Assembly (NCBI GenBank): GCA_023053575.1
Contig: JAKZAP010000017.1
Coordinates: 2,487,501-2,551,500, forward strand
DNA: 64,000 bases
DNA from: Branchinecta lynchi
Lineage: Eukaryota; Arthropoda; Branchiopoda; Anostraca; Branchinectidae
Direction: 5' to 3'
Part shown: piece after piece, positions 1-11,842 of the stretch
Position numbering within the stretch: the first letter of the stretch is position 1
Layout of the letters: the number at the start of each line of letters is the position of its first letter
The notes under the pieces: generated by a model
Told to the model about the DNA's origin: nothing
Databases searched by the model: none
What the model saw: only the letters and a program-made list of their open reading frames with translations
Made by a program: the position numbers and the translations under genes

Positions 1-541
1 GAGGCATCAGTCGAAACACAAAGGTTAGAGTTTACGAAGCCATGGTCAGATCCACCCTTCTTTACGGGTCGGAAACATGGCCAATAAAAGCTGCCGAGGC
101 CCAATCTCTTAATGTGTTCGACCATGGATGCCTCCGAAAAATCTTGGGAGTGACACTCCGAGACCGTCTCAGCAACAACGAAATAAGGAGACGGTCCTCC
201 CATAAATACGATGCAGCCTCACTAGCGAAGAAACGCCGATTGTCCTGGTTCGGCCAGTTGAGCAGAAGAGAAGACTCCACCCTGGCGAAGAAAGCTCTGC
301 TCGCCACCCCGATGCACGGTTGGAAGAAACTCCGGGGAGGTCAGCATAAAACGTTGCTGAGCACCATCAAGGAAGACCTCGAGCCCATCGGAGGCTTCCG
401 CCGGCATGGGAGGAGATGGGATCCCTACTGGCTTCAAATCTCGATGCCATTCACAGGAGACCGAGATTCATGGCATACCTTGGTCTGTCAGCTGATGTCG
501 CCAGAGAGAGCTGCACAGCTTGCGTCCTGATACAAGTACAA
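1..541 (+). mobile_element. 3' end of a non-LTR retrotransposon (LINE), C-terminal part of the reverse-transcriptase ORF
   Basis: The frame is open from base 3 to the stop near 530. The product carries the conserved C-terminal segment of many invertebrate LINE polyproteins: LLYGSETWPIKAAEAQ, then FDHGCLRKILGV, then RRRS and RRLSWFGQLSRRE. This is downstream of the RT catalytic motifs, which lie outside the window. After the stop there is a short TACAAG-type repeat tail (about 529-541), as expected at a LINE 3' end, and then sequence of repeat family B, so the LINE inserted into a family B copy. Orientation is plus. The trematode RTE/SR2-type and CR1-type elements have similar C-termini; I cannot decide the clade. 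The ORF reads intact in this stretch. Confidence 0.8.
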
Positions 542-2145
542 GTACAAATCTATTTTGACGAAAACTTCCTGCCTTACTTCTGCCAATTTTCCGGTTTCGG
601 CCGAATTCCAGAACTACTTGTGCGGCGAAAAAAGGAAGTTAAAAAACATATTCAGCGTATCTTCTTTCCCCTATATCGAATCTAACCAACTTCAAATAAA
701 AATGAATTTTCAAAATTCATTTTTCAAAATGAATTCAAAAACTTCAAATGAATTTAACTAGAGCTACATTTCGGCCCTTCTTGGCAGGGGTCCTCTTCAG
801 GCTCAAAACCGCTTAAGTTGTAAAAACCAACTTGTGGGAAAAACTTGTGGTTTTCCCTTTAGCTCCAATAAAATTCAGCTGACGTATCCGTTTTGCACTA
901 TCAAATAGGATTCGCAGTCAGCTTGGGCTGACGGGATATTTTAAAATTTTACTAATTTTCTGGTTCCAGCCGGATTCCGGGGAGACTATATGTCCGGGTA
1001 AAAAATGATTGTCGTACACAGATTCAGCATCTCTTCTTACCCATAAATCGGATGTCTAATCAACTGCAAATAAAACTTATACTTTTAAAGTTTAAGCGAA
1101 AAGGGCTAGGATACGACAATCTAGTTACCCATCACTTGTTCACTTAAATAATCTTGAAAACTCGATGAAAAAGCGTTAGTTTGTTTTTCTGATATTGCCA
1201 AATAATCGATTAACCCAGTGTGCTTGCCGCTCTTCCCATTTTTGTGATAGCTCTATGGTGCCTGCCCCCTACAACCCTGTGAAGATTCTGTCGATCCATC
1301 ATTCCAAGAGGACCATGTGACTCCATAAAAACTCCTCCATTGACTGCACTCCTGTTGAAGAACACTGGAAAATTTCCTTTACAGGGCAAGTCTTCTGGTT
1401 CTTACCCTTGTCAGTGGGCAGTCTTCTGAGCTGGTTTTACAATCAGAGATTGAGAAACGACTGATATTTGCCATATCTGACCTCGACCAAAATATGAGCT
1501 TGAAAAATCACGTTTGGTCGATAGTTTAAATTTTCGCGGGCGAATTGTGGACGGATTCACCATGGGAAAGCGTCCACATTCTCAACGTCCCTACTGAAGA
1601 CTACTGTGGACAGAATGAAAATCCCTAATGGGTGTTGTAATAATTCAATGTATTTGAATCTACGATGTAAAAATAATTTGCCTGTTCAGTTAAACTTTAA
1701 CAAATTTTCCGGTTGCGCCGGATTCCCGACCAACTCTTGTCCGGGTAGAAAATGATTTTCATATAAGTGTTCATCATGTCTTCTTACCTCTAAATCGAAC
1801 ATCTAATCAACATCAACTAAAACTTTTACTTTTAACAAACTTTTCGGTTTTTGCCGGATTCTGGACGGACTACTTGTCCGGCGAGAAAATGGTTTTCATA
1901 ATCGTGTTCAGCATGTCTTCTTACAGCATAATCCACTATCACATTAGCTGTTTACAAATATTTTGTTTGTCCCTTAATTTGAACCCCCACCCTCAACGAG
2001 GTTGACGTTACACTTGATCCAAAGAATCCTCACACCAAGTTTCATCAACATATCTCATTCCCTTCGAGAGTTATCGTGCTCACAGACGGACAACTTTTGC
2101 GATGTCATAGGTATCCCTCCACTTACGTTTTGGGATCCCAAAAAG
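541..2145 (+). mobile_element. Truncated family B tandem-repeat (HINE/pearl-like) element, interrupted
   Basis: Pieces of family B are recognisable at 541-720, 960-1,085 and 1,690-2,145. They include the recurring 'TTTCCGG...GCCGGATTCC' core unit and the standard 3' end: a GACGGAC remnant, the TTTTGCGATGTCATAGG block and the TTTTGGGATCCCAAAA palindrome ending near 2,143. The 5' end is missing because the LINE at 1-541 is joined to it. Between the pieces lie a fragment of MITE family A (about 740-935) and a fragment of MITE family E (about 1,085-1,230). About 1,230-1,680 holds nothing I recognise. Confidence 0.6.
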
Positions 2146-2499
2146 TAATTTTCCCAAGTAGGAGATTCATAGTCGGCAGAAGCTTTATTTGTTTATTGCA
2201 GGTTCGTTCCTTCCCCGACGTAGACTTTGAAGTTCGACGGCCCGACGAAGACCCTTGCGAAGAAGGGCAGAAATATCGGGTTGTCGACCAAACTTCCCCA
2301 TGACAAAACGTCCCAGGCTATACCCTTTTTTTTTCACCGCTGAGGGATAGCTAGGCCTATGAGACTATTGATTGCGTCATCAGTTCAGACAAAAAAGGTT
2401 TTTGGAATATAAACTTTTGAAAACCACGATGGGTTGACTACTTCAATATTTTGCTAAATTATGCTGGTCATAAGTAATAAAATAAATATATTACACTAG

Positions 2500-2645
2500 T
2501 TATTTAATTTGTTAACGGATACGTCAGCTCCGATGCTTCATCAGCGATAATCGGTCCTTCCTGGCAAGCGTGCTCGTCAGGCTGTCAATCTTCAGGGTCA
2601 ACTTCGGGGAAGGAATCCGTTGTATACATTATTTGGACTGAAATC
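2500..2645 (+). repeat. MITE/SINE-like family A fragment
   Basis: Shares the phrase ACGGATACGTCAGCT, then ATGCTTCATCAGCGAT, then CTTGGCAAGGGTCC-like sequence with the copies at 40.2, 46.97 and 37.96 kb. The flanks, 2,150-2,500 and 2,645-2,890, show no feature I can name. Confidence 0.45.
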
Positions 2646-2892
2646 GAATGCGGCTTGACTCCGGAGCAAATCTTGGTCCTATCTCAGCTAAGTTTTTATG
2701 ACTGGACTGTGTTTCATTTGTGATATTTGCTTGTACATCTATTTACCTGCAATTCTTAAATGAAATAGCGTTAAAAACTGACAAGACAAGAAGAAAAGAC
2801 CGAGACCAGGGAGAATAATAGTACAGGCAAATGTAGGTTTGACCCGAAAAAAATTGCAACAGAAATGATTTTTACACCATCTTGTAGAGAAA

Positions 2893-4309
2893 AACAAGAC
2901 CAAAGGTTTCGATGGGATCCCAAAAATTCAATATCTGATCCAGACAACTGGGTCTTGTCTTAGCCAGATCCAGTCTTCGCCAGACTCCTTGAACATTTTT
3001 ACAATTAAAATCCAGAAACAGATTAAGGCCAAATAGCTAATCACCTCAGAAAACCAAGTTCAGATTTGGATTCAGCATGTGTGTTTACCCCTATAAGTCA
3101 TATCTGTTTTGACGAAAACTTCCTGCCACTTCTGCCAATTTCCCGGTTCCGGCCGAACTCCGGAACTACTTGTCCGACGAAAAAAGAAAGCTCAAAGACG
3201 AAATCAGGGTATCTTCTTTCCCCAGTAATGAACATCTAATCAACTTCAAATAGAAATTTAGCTTATAACAAATTTTCCGATTCCAGCCGGATTCCGGTCG
3301 AACTATATGTCCGGGTAAAATATGATTGTCATAGAGGGACTCATCATCTCTTCTTACCCCTAAATCGCTTATCTAATCAACTAGAAATAAAACTTTGACT
3401 TCCAACAGATTTCCGGTTTGGCCGGATTCCGGACGAACTACATGTCCGGGTAGAAAATTGTTTTCACATAAGTGTACAGCATGTCTTCTTGCCCTAAATC
3501 GAACATCTAATCAACTCCAAATAAAACTTTTAATTTTGACAAACTTTCCGGTTTGGGCCGGATTCCGGTCGAAATACTTGTCCGTCGAGAAAATAGTTTT
3601 GACCATCGTCTTCAGCATGTCCGCGTACCTCTGAATCGAACATCTAATCAACTTCAAATAAAACTTTTACTTTCAACAAACTTTCCGGTTTGGACCGGAT
3701 TCCGGGCGAAATACTTGTCCGTCGAGAAAATAGTTTTCACCATCGTCTTCAGCATGTCTTCCTACGCCTAAATCGAACATCTAATCAATTTCAAATAAAA
3801 CTTTTACTTTCAACAAACTTTCCGGTTTGGGCCGGATTCCGGGCGAAATACTTGTCCGTCGAGAAAATAATTTTCACCATCGCCTTCAGCATGTCTTCCT
3901 ACCCCTAAATCGAACATCTAATCAACTTCAAATAAAACTTTTACTTTCAAAAAACTTTCCGGTTTTGGCCGGATTCCGGGCGAACTACTTGTCCGATTAC
4001 AAAATAGTTTTCACCATCGTGTTCAGCATGTCTTCTTACCCCATAATCAACTATCACATTAGCTGTTTCAAAATATTTTGTTTGTCCCTTAATTTGAATC
4101 CCCTCCCCCACCCCTAAATGTAGAGCTACAAAGCCCATCTACGAACTTGACTGGTCCGACGACCCAACGAACCCTCACACCAAGTTTCATCAAAATATCT
4201 CATTCCCTTCGAGAGTTATCGTGCTTACAGACGGACGGACGGACGGACAGACGGACAACTTTTGCGATGTCATAGGTATCCCTCCACTTACGTTTTGGGA
4301 TCCCAAAAA
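2893..4309 (+). mobile_element. Family B element, full length (tandem-repeat HINE/pearl-like, non-autonomous)
   Basis: It starts with AACAAGACCAAAGG followed by the palindromic motif GGGATCCCAAAAA. The body is a run of degenerate units around a TTTCCGG...GCCGGATTCCGGGCG core. From about 3,540 to 3,950 the unit is a regular 137 bp. Then come a unique block, an (ACGG/ACAG)n microsatellite at about 4,228-4,257, the block TTTTGCGATGTCATAGG and the terminal 16-bp palindrome TTTTGGGATCCCAAAA. No protein is encoded; the short reading frames across it are by-products of the 137-bp repeat. The 5' motif repeated near the 3' end, the internal tandem repeats, the microsatellite and the terminal palindrome match the plan of Helentron-derived HINEs and bivalve pearl elements. 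Confidence 0.75.
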
Positions 4310-4403
4310 GCTGAAAAACATATTCAAAGTTGCATATCATGGCTCGATGCAAAATAAGCGTTTTTTGTTTTTTTATGCCATTTCTTTACACATTAAAAAA
4401 AAA

Positions 4404-7400
4404 AACAAGAGCTACGAGCTCATATGGCACTTACTACGAGTAGGTGGTACAAGAATGTAGATGAGAGCGTCAGAAAATACACCCGCCATCTAAAAATGCG
4501 GTTCGGAAATAGAAATACGATATTTATTTTCACTCAGTTCTGAGTAGTTCCGGCATCGCCTCGGATTATCTGTAGCAAATGCGCATGACTGTTCAAACTT
4601 CCAAGTTTCAGCCCAATAAATCTACTTGTTTGATCCCTAGACGTGCTACACGATTTCCGGTACTCCCTCCATCTCCCCATACTGTGGCCGAATCTGATTC
4701 GGACTCAAAAATGGATCATCTAAAGCCTCTTCTTTTATACCATCTATCAAGTTTTTTTCGAATCTGAGCATTTTTGGAAAATTCTGGTACCACCCCTCAC
4801 CGTTTTCGGATCCGGTTCGGACCCTAAGATATGTCATCTAGAGTACATGCTTTCTCAACACTCCACGTTTTATTTAAATTGATGCACTGGTTTGACCCCT
4901 ATGCGAGTCTCAAAGTTTCCGGCAATCTCCCTCCAACTCCCCCACTGTGGCCGAAGAGGACTTGGAAACATAAATTTGGTATCTCTCAATCCCCTCTTCC
5001 CGTCCATCAAGCTTTACTGAAATCGGAGCATAGCCTATCTGCAAATTTCAGCCCCCCCCCCCTACCTCTGCCGAATCCGGCCGGACGCAGAATAACTAAC
5101 CTGGGTCGCAAAAACTCGGCACTGTCCAACATGCATTCCCTTCCGTCCATCCATTTGGTTTTCCTGCAGGTCAAAAGTTTCCGTCCACCCCCCACATTTC
5201 CCCCAACCGTGGTCACATATAGTTCGAACACATGTTTTAAATGTCTAGGTCATCGATTCCTATCACCCATGAAGTTTCACTCGAATCAGACGATTCGTCT
5301 GCAATTTGCAGAAGCCAATTTCCATATTTCCCTTCCCTCACTTCTCCAAAATTGCTTGGATCTAGGAACGGAAGTTTCCGGGGGTATGTTGTGTCGGGTT
5401 CTTAAGTCAATTAACTCGGGTCACTAATATGCCTGCAAAGTTTCGTTGTCTTAGTGCATCTGGAACTATTCTAACTCGGGACTACCAGAATTCCGGGAAA
5501 CCCCCTCCAACTCCCTCCACAGAGCCCCGAAACCATTTGGCTCTGTCAATTTCATATCTAGGACTAATGCTTGTTCTCTCCATCTAGATCCGTCCCAATC
5601 CCTCTGCGTTAAGCGTTTCTTGAGTTTTCTGGTCCCTCCCCCCATCCAACACTGGTATCGGATACGAACCGGATTTGACACAGAACATCTGAGGCTCTTT
5701 CCACCTGACAAGTTTCATTCAAATCCGATCACCCGTTCAAAAGTTACGCATGCTACTAGATTCCGGACTCCCCATCCATGCCTCCCGCCCCCACACGATG
5801 GTCGGATCGGGGAAACTACTCTTCTCAAGTCAATCTGTTAGGATCCTTGACATCCCTGCCAAGTTTGATCGTCCTAGCACATCAGGAAGTATACCGAACT
5901 CGCGGGATCACTAGAAATCTGCCCCCCCCCCAACTCCTCCACAGTGCCCAGATCCGGTCCGATTATATGAATGTCGTATCTAGGACTTGTGCTTGTTCTT
6001 CCATACAAGTTTCATTCCGATCCCTCCATTCTAAGTATGTCACAAGATTTCCTGTTCCCTCCTCCAGCTCCCCCCAGTGTCATCGGATCCGGTCCGCATT
6101 TAAGGTGGAACGTCTGAGATACGAAGTCATCCTAAATATCAACTCTCATCAAGATGCAATCACCCGTTCGCAAGTTAAAAATAGTTCAATTTTTCGGCTC
6201 CCCCCTCCTTCCACTCCCCCCAGATGGTCGGATCGGGAAATGACTATTTCCTATTTAATCTTGTCGGGTCTCTGACATGCCTGCCAATTTTCATCGTCCT
6301 AGCACATCAGGAAGCACCGAACTTGCAGGATCACTAGAAATTTGGACACCCCCCCACCAACTCCTCCAAAGTGAGTGGATCGGTTCCGGTTATATCAGTC
6401 ACGTATCTAGGACTTATGCTTGTTCTTTCAACCAAGTTTCATGTCTCAAGATTTCCGGTTCCCTCCTACAACTCCCCCCAGTGTCATCGGATCCGTTCCG
6501 GATTTAAAGTGGGCCGTCTGAGAGAAGTCATCCTAAATATCAACTTTCATCAAGATCCGATCACCCGTTCGCAAGTTAAAAATACCTCAATTTTGTGCTA
6601 CCCCTCCCTCCACTCCCCCCAGATGGTTCGATCGTGGAAGTGACTATTTCCTATTTAATCTCGTCAGGTCCCTGACACGCCTGCCAATTTTCATCGTCCT
6701 AGCACATCAGGAAGCACCGAACTCGCAGGATCACTAGAAATTTGGACCCCTCCCCCAACTCCTCCAAAGTGAGCGGATCCATTCCGGTTATATCAGTCAC
6801 GTATCTAGGACTTGTGCTTGTTCTTTCCACCAAGTTTCATCCCGATCCCTCCACTCTAAGTGTTTCCCCGGATTTCCGGTTCCCTCCTCCAACTCCCCGC
6901 AGTGTCATTGGATCCACAGTCATCTTAAACATCAACTTTCACCAAGATCCGATCACCCGTTCGCAAGTTAAAAATACCTAAATTTTTCGGCACGCCCTCC
7001 CTCCACTTCCCTCAGATGGTCGGATCGTGGAAGTGATTATTTCCTATTTAATCTGGTCGGGTCCCTGACATGCCTGCCAATTTTCGTCGTCCGAGCACAT
7101 CAGGAATCACCGAACTCGCAGGATCACTAGAAATTTGCCCCACCCCCGCAACTCCCCCAAAGTGAGCGGATCTGTTCCGGTTACATCAGTCAGGTATCTA
7201 GGACTTGTGCTTGTTGTTTCCACCAAGTTTCATCCCGATCCCTCCACTCTAAGCGTATCTCAAGATTTCCGGTTCCCTCCTCCAACTCCCCCCAGTGGCA
7301 TCGGATCTGGTCTGGATTTAAAGTGGGACGTCTGAGACACGAAGTCATCCTAAATATCAACTTTCGTCAAGATCCCATCACCCGTTCGCGTTAAAAATAC

Positions 7401-8049
7401 CTAAACTTTTCGAATCCCCCCTTCCTCCACTCCCCCCAGATGGTCGAATCTGGGAAGTGACTATTTCCTATTTAATCTGGTCGGGTCCCTGACATGCCTG
7501 CCAATTTTCGTCGTCCTAGCACATCAGGAAGCACCGAACTCGCAGGATCACTAGAAATTTGCCACCCCCCCCCCCCCCGCAACTCCCCCAAAGTGAGCGG
7601 ACCCGTTCCGGTTATATCAGTCAGGTATATAGGACTTGTGCTTGTTCTTTCCACCAAGTTTCATCCGGATCTCTCCACCCTAAGCGTTTCCCCAGATTTC
7701 CGGTTTTCCCCTCCAACTCCCCCAATGTCACCGGATCCGTTCTGGATCTGAAATGGAACGTCTGAGACACGAGGTCCTTCCGCATATCAAGTTTCATTAA
7801 GATCCGATCCCCCGTTCGTAAGCTAAAAATATCTAATTTTTCCGGATTCCCCGTCCCGCCACTCCCCTGTAGATGGTCGGATCGGGGAAGCGACTATTTC
7901 TAATTTAATCTGGTCCGGTCCCTGATATGCCTGCCAAGTTTCATAGTCCTAGCTTATTTGGAAGTGCCCGAACTAGCAAAACCGGGACCGACAGACGGAC
8001 AGACATTACAATCGCTATATGGCACTTGGCCGAAGGGCAAGTGCCATAA
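4404..8049 (+). mobile_element. Family C element, full length with about six long tandem units
   Basis: It opens with AACAAGAGCTACGAGCTC followed by ATATGGCACTT. The body is a tandem array of C-rich units (390-435 bp), which can be followed by the phrase TGCCTGCCAA at about 5,430, 5,855, 6,279, 6,679, 7,072, 7,494 and 7,929. The 3' end has a short ACAGACGGACAGAC microsatellite, a GCTATATGG block and a perfect 10-bp-stem hairpin at 8,019-8,047 (ATGGCACTTG / CAAGTGCCAT). Nothing is coded. The architecture is that of family B, but the sequence is different. Neighbouring units differ by small indels and short homopolymer C runs. Confidence 0.75.
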
Positions 8050-8361
8050 ATATAAAATTTTCGTGGTTGTCCGTTTTTCTTGAACTAAAGTACGATTCTA
8101 ATGCAAAATGACAACCTGAAACCGAAAATGAAGTCAGATTTGGCGTATAAAGTACCAGAAAAAAGTTAAGGCCATTTTTTCAACCCATTTTACAAAAATT
8201 GCAAATTTTCGTAGTGGTCCGATTTTCTTGAACGAAGTGCGATCTTAACATAGAATCCAAAGAAGAGACCGAAAATGGGACCAAACTGGGTATCTAGTGT
8301 ACCAGAAAGAAGCTTCATCATCGTCAACATATGATCTGTACGAGTTTTAGTAACACAAGAA

Positions 8362-9041
8362 AATTATTAAGAAAAGTCAAGTACGAACCGAACTGGTTTT
8401 CAAGGTCAATGTTCGAAATCTTGCTTAACACCCTTCATAGCATGTACCTTATAAATTCTTTAAAAAAGAGATAATCAAATTGTAACTAGTGTTGACTTTT
8501 GACTACAGTGTTCGCAGCTTCGTCCTTTGCAATGGATAAGGCTACCAACTAAGCTTTTGGGTTTTCTGCATCATAGTGGTTGTTCATTTTTCATTTCATC
8601 ACATTGTCCCCCTTGCAGGTTCTACACGCTGGAGTAAAAACTAAATCGTTTCTTAAGGCGGCTACTTCTCTCTGAATTACACTACTGCAGTCGACACGAG
8701 CAATTATTAAGAAAAGTCAAGTACGAACCGAACTGGTTTTCAAGGTCAATGTTCGAAATCTTGCTTAACACCCTTCATAGCCTGTACCTTATAAATTCTT
8801 TAAAAAAGAGATAATCAAATTGTAACTAGTGTTGACTTTTGACTACAGTGTTCGCAGCTTCGTCCTTTGCAATGGATAAGGCTACCAACTAAGCTTTTGG
8901 GTTTTCTGCATCATAGTGGTTGTTCATTTTTCATTTCATCACATTGTCCCCCTTGCAGGTTCTACATGCTGGAGTAAAAACTAAATCGTTTCTTAAGGCG
9001 GCTACTTCTCTCTGAATTACACTACTGCAGTCGACACGAGC
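8362..9041. repeat. Tandem duplication, 2 x 340 bp, almost identical
   Basis: Unit 1 is 8,362-8,701 and unit 2 is 8,702-9,041. I see only two single-base differences (CATGTACC/CCTGTACC and CTACACGC/CTACATGC). The junction is exact, with no spacer. The near-identity means either a very recent duplication or an assembly artefact. A poly-A run of about 19 bases follows at about 9,168-9,186. Confidence 0.9.
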
Positions 9042-9210
9042 ACTTAACGAATTTTAAGAGCATGCGCGGAGCTTGTGGACGGTCATTTGCTAACGGGTAC
9101 AAGAAGTCACCTTGACTCTTCCATCCCCATTTCCTCGATTTTCACCTTAGTTCATACCTAAACTTGATAAAAAAAAAAAAAAAAAATCTGTAGCTGTGCT
9201 ATTTGTTACA

Positions 9211-9925
9211 TCAACCGTTGGTGGTGACTGTTCTGGGTGAACAAACGCCCTTGTCTTTGTCACTTTTTTCGAAATCTTGTCTTTGGAGCTTATTCAGGTC
9301 TGCTCTTTTCGACACACCATGTATCATGAGCACGGCGTCTTCACCAGGAGTCTTGACTTGCCATGATCCATATCGTTCACTTTTTATTAAGTTTCGCAGT
9401 ATGGAAGAATCAAATACTGGCATTGACATCAGATACTGGAGCAGTCCTGACCAATTGCTGTATTTTTTCTTAGGAATGATTAGCTTCCACATCTTCAACA
9501 TTTACTCCCGTGTTCATCAGCTTCGTATACAAGCTTCTAAGTTCCGGGGTTTCCTCAGATTGTAATCTTTGAAAGCAGAATAGCGTGTAGAACAGCGTCA
9601 ATCAGCACATGGCCACGTAGGCTATGGTTCTGGCGATCGCTTTTCCGCTGAGAGGTGAGGGACATCTACGAGTCCTGACTCCTCCAGGATGTAGCCCAAT
9701 GCTCCGACTAAGCTCATCGTGGTGTGGAATCGTCCAAGCTTCAGGACGAACTCTGAAAGCCCACTTCCTGGTAAAGCTGCTTCGACCATTTTCATGACTT
9801 TCCACCACAGGGGTTGGTCAAAGGTTACATCGACAGTAAATACATGTCGGCTTGCCTGGTGCGGGATATAAGCATAGATAGTAATAGATGTGTCGTCAAT
9901 AGCTAGAAGATAAATGATTGAGAGG
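9211..9925 (-). pseudogene. Broken ORF of a dispersed uncharacterised repeat family
   Basis: Read on the minus strand, three frames carry one continuous protein-like sequence, upstream to downstream: VDVTFDQPLWWKVM...GRFHTTMSLVGALGYILEES (about 9,830-9,625), then SEETPELRSLYTKLMNTGV (about 9,570-9,480), then NWSGLLQYLMSMPVFDSS and LIKSERYGSWQVK (about 9,450-9,330), ending at 9,211. The frames are separated by stops or shifts. From memory, the motif pattern 'FDQPLW-K...LGGFH--MSFLG-IG' recurs in many repetitive predicted proteins of invertebrate genomes. I do not know its function and do not assign a transposase class. It lies inside the inverted-repeat block at 8,052-11,070 and may be that element's cargo. 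Confidence 0.5.
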
Positions 9926-11069
9926 AAAAGAGTAAACTATTTCCTGGGTAATTCCCGACCACAAGTGGTTGGTCTGTTTCATTACAACCCAGGCTTGGGC
10001 ACCAGAAGGAAAGACAGAGGATATCAAACTAGAGGAAAGAGTCGACGACTTTTTGAAATTCTCCGAGACTTTCGGATCGAAGGATTTCCGATTTCGGATC
10101 GCGGGATATCGAATCATCTGATTAGCGGTGCACAACGCGTAAAATGTTTGTAAAAATAGTATGTCATTAACGGTTGATTAATCATGGGAATAGGTTTTCT
10201 CGCATAAGTTAGTATATTTCGATATTACAAAAATATCGAATGAACTTCAATGTAGGGGTTGCTTTCAGGGTAGATGGCGAAGAAAATAATACTATTACTT
10301 TGATTGATCAGAACTACTTTTCTATCCGACTGCATTGTCTTACTTGGCGTCTTCTTCTAAGGATACATTATTTGGTCTTCAAGAAGGTTCTGGTATTAAT
10401 GACCAGCTCATCGATCATTTTGATGGAAAATAAATGTTGACTAAACTGTCTTTACCAAAATAATAAAGGCGCATATTAATGATATTGAATTTTTTTTTTC
10501 TGGTGCAAGATACACCAAATCTGACCTCTTTTTAAGTCTCGGCTTGTCATTCTGCATCAGATCGTACTTCAGTCCCAAAAAGAAAATGGACGACCACGAA
10601 AATTGTAATTTTTGTTTTTAAAACGTAAAAATGGTACTAAGAGCCAAAAAGGACTTATTTTGCGTCGACTCAGCATCTACAACTTTGGATATGTCGTATT
10701 TTTTGTAAATACTGCAGTTTGGTTCGTACTTTACTTTTCTTTACAATTTTCTTGTTTTTACTAAAAAATCGCAAAGATCACATATTTATGATTACGAAAC
10801 TTCTTTCAAGCACAGTAGACACCCAATTTGATTCCGTTTTCGGTCTCAGCTCGTGATTCTTTGTCAGGATCGTACTTTCATTCGAGAAAATTGGGCAACA
10901 CAGAAAATTGCACTTTTTTTGCGAAATAGATTGAAAAAATTACATTAACTTTTTTCTGGTGCTTGTTATGCCAAATCTGACCTTATTTTCAGTTTCAGCT
11001 TGGCATTTTGCATAAGAACCATACTTCAGTTCAAGAATAACGAACGACCACGGAAATTCTACTTTTTCG

Positions 11070-11842
11070 AAAAACCAAAAAAAAGGCACTAAAAGCGAAA
11101 AAACACTTATTTTGCGTCTAGCCAGGATATGCAACTTTGGATATGTTGTTCAGTTTATTTTTACTCTACAAGATGATGGAAAAATCATTTCTGTTGCAAT
11201 TTGTTTCGGTCGGCCCCTTTTTGGAGCTCGTTTTCCTGTACTATAAGTAGAACGCGGCCTTAACGGTACGTCTGAAATAACAGAGCGGATGCGAGATAAA
11301 GCTAAAGACCGTTTAAACGTTCCACTTAAACGTTTATTTACATTCAAATAAATTAGAACTCCAAATAGCAAATACAAAACTCAGATCCTATATTATATAG
11401 CCTAAATATAGTCCGAGAACAAGATGTATTTTTCTACAGCAAAGAATTCAAACAAAACAATAAAACAACAGTAAGGTAACTTTTGAACTTGTGTTGGTCT
11501 AACGAATCTAATTAACTAGCCGTAAACATGAACGAGCCGAAAAGTCCGTGAAAAAAAAACTGGAATGAAAAAGGAAAATCCGGTTTTGACGGATTCTGGT
11601 CAAACTACTGGTCCGATCAAATAACAAAGCGAAAACGTGAAACCACCCACTTCTCCTCTCATACTCTTTATGTCATATTTGGGTATTCTATAGAATGAAC
11701 GAAATTATGGTAATTATGGAAATAATGGCTCTATGGTAATTTTTCAAACTGTATAATTAGGTTTTCAACACTACGTCTTTGAATTGGTAAAAGAAAACCC
11801 GACTAAACACTAAAACAACCAACACTGAAAGTAAAAGTAAGG
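11070..11842. other. 3' flank of the large minus-strand gene
   Basis: No coding sequence seen. A minus-strand AATAAA lies at 11,333-11,338, about 500 bases past the stop of the 1,747-residue gene, and could be its polyadenylation signal. A short piece of family B core (CCGGTTTTGACGGATTCTGG, near 11,580) is present. Confidence 0.3.

Larger units (their letters stand above)
8052..11070. mobile_element. 3-kb block bounded by long inverted repeats; candidate decayed TIR transposon
   Basis: The left arm, about 8,052-8,310, reads as two related sub-units (CGTGGTTGTCCGTTTTTCTT... and CGTAGTGGTCCGATTTTCTT...). The same two sub-units return in inverted order at about 10,800-11,065, with an extra inverted copy at about 10,490-10,620. 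Between the arms lie a 340-bp tandem duplication, a poly-A run and a broken ORF on the minus strand. The arms are diverged, and I see no obvious short target duplication. Superfamily unassigned. Confidence 0.5.

Noticed and set aside
3395..4117. Overlapping plus-strand frames with similar products (also at 43,642-44,367)
   Set aside because: They recur every 137 bp and are by-products of the family B tandem unit, with no coding signature.
4228..4257. Possible CRISPR-like spaced repeats in the ACGG tracts and tandem arrays
   Set aside because: Units are contiguous or degenerate tandem repeats with no unique spacers, and the genome is animal.
4579..7765. Many Pro/Ser-rich frames on both strands
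   Set aside because: They arise from the C-rich family C tandem units; their period equals the repeat period and they carry no domain.
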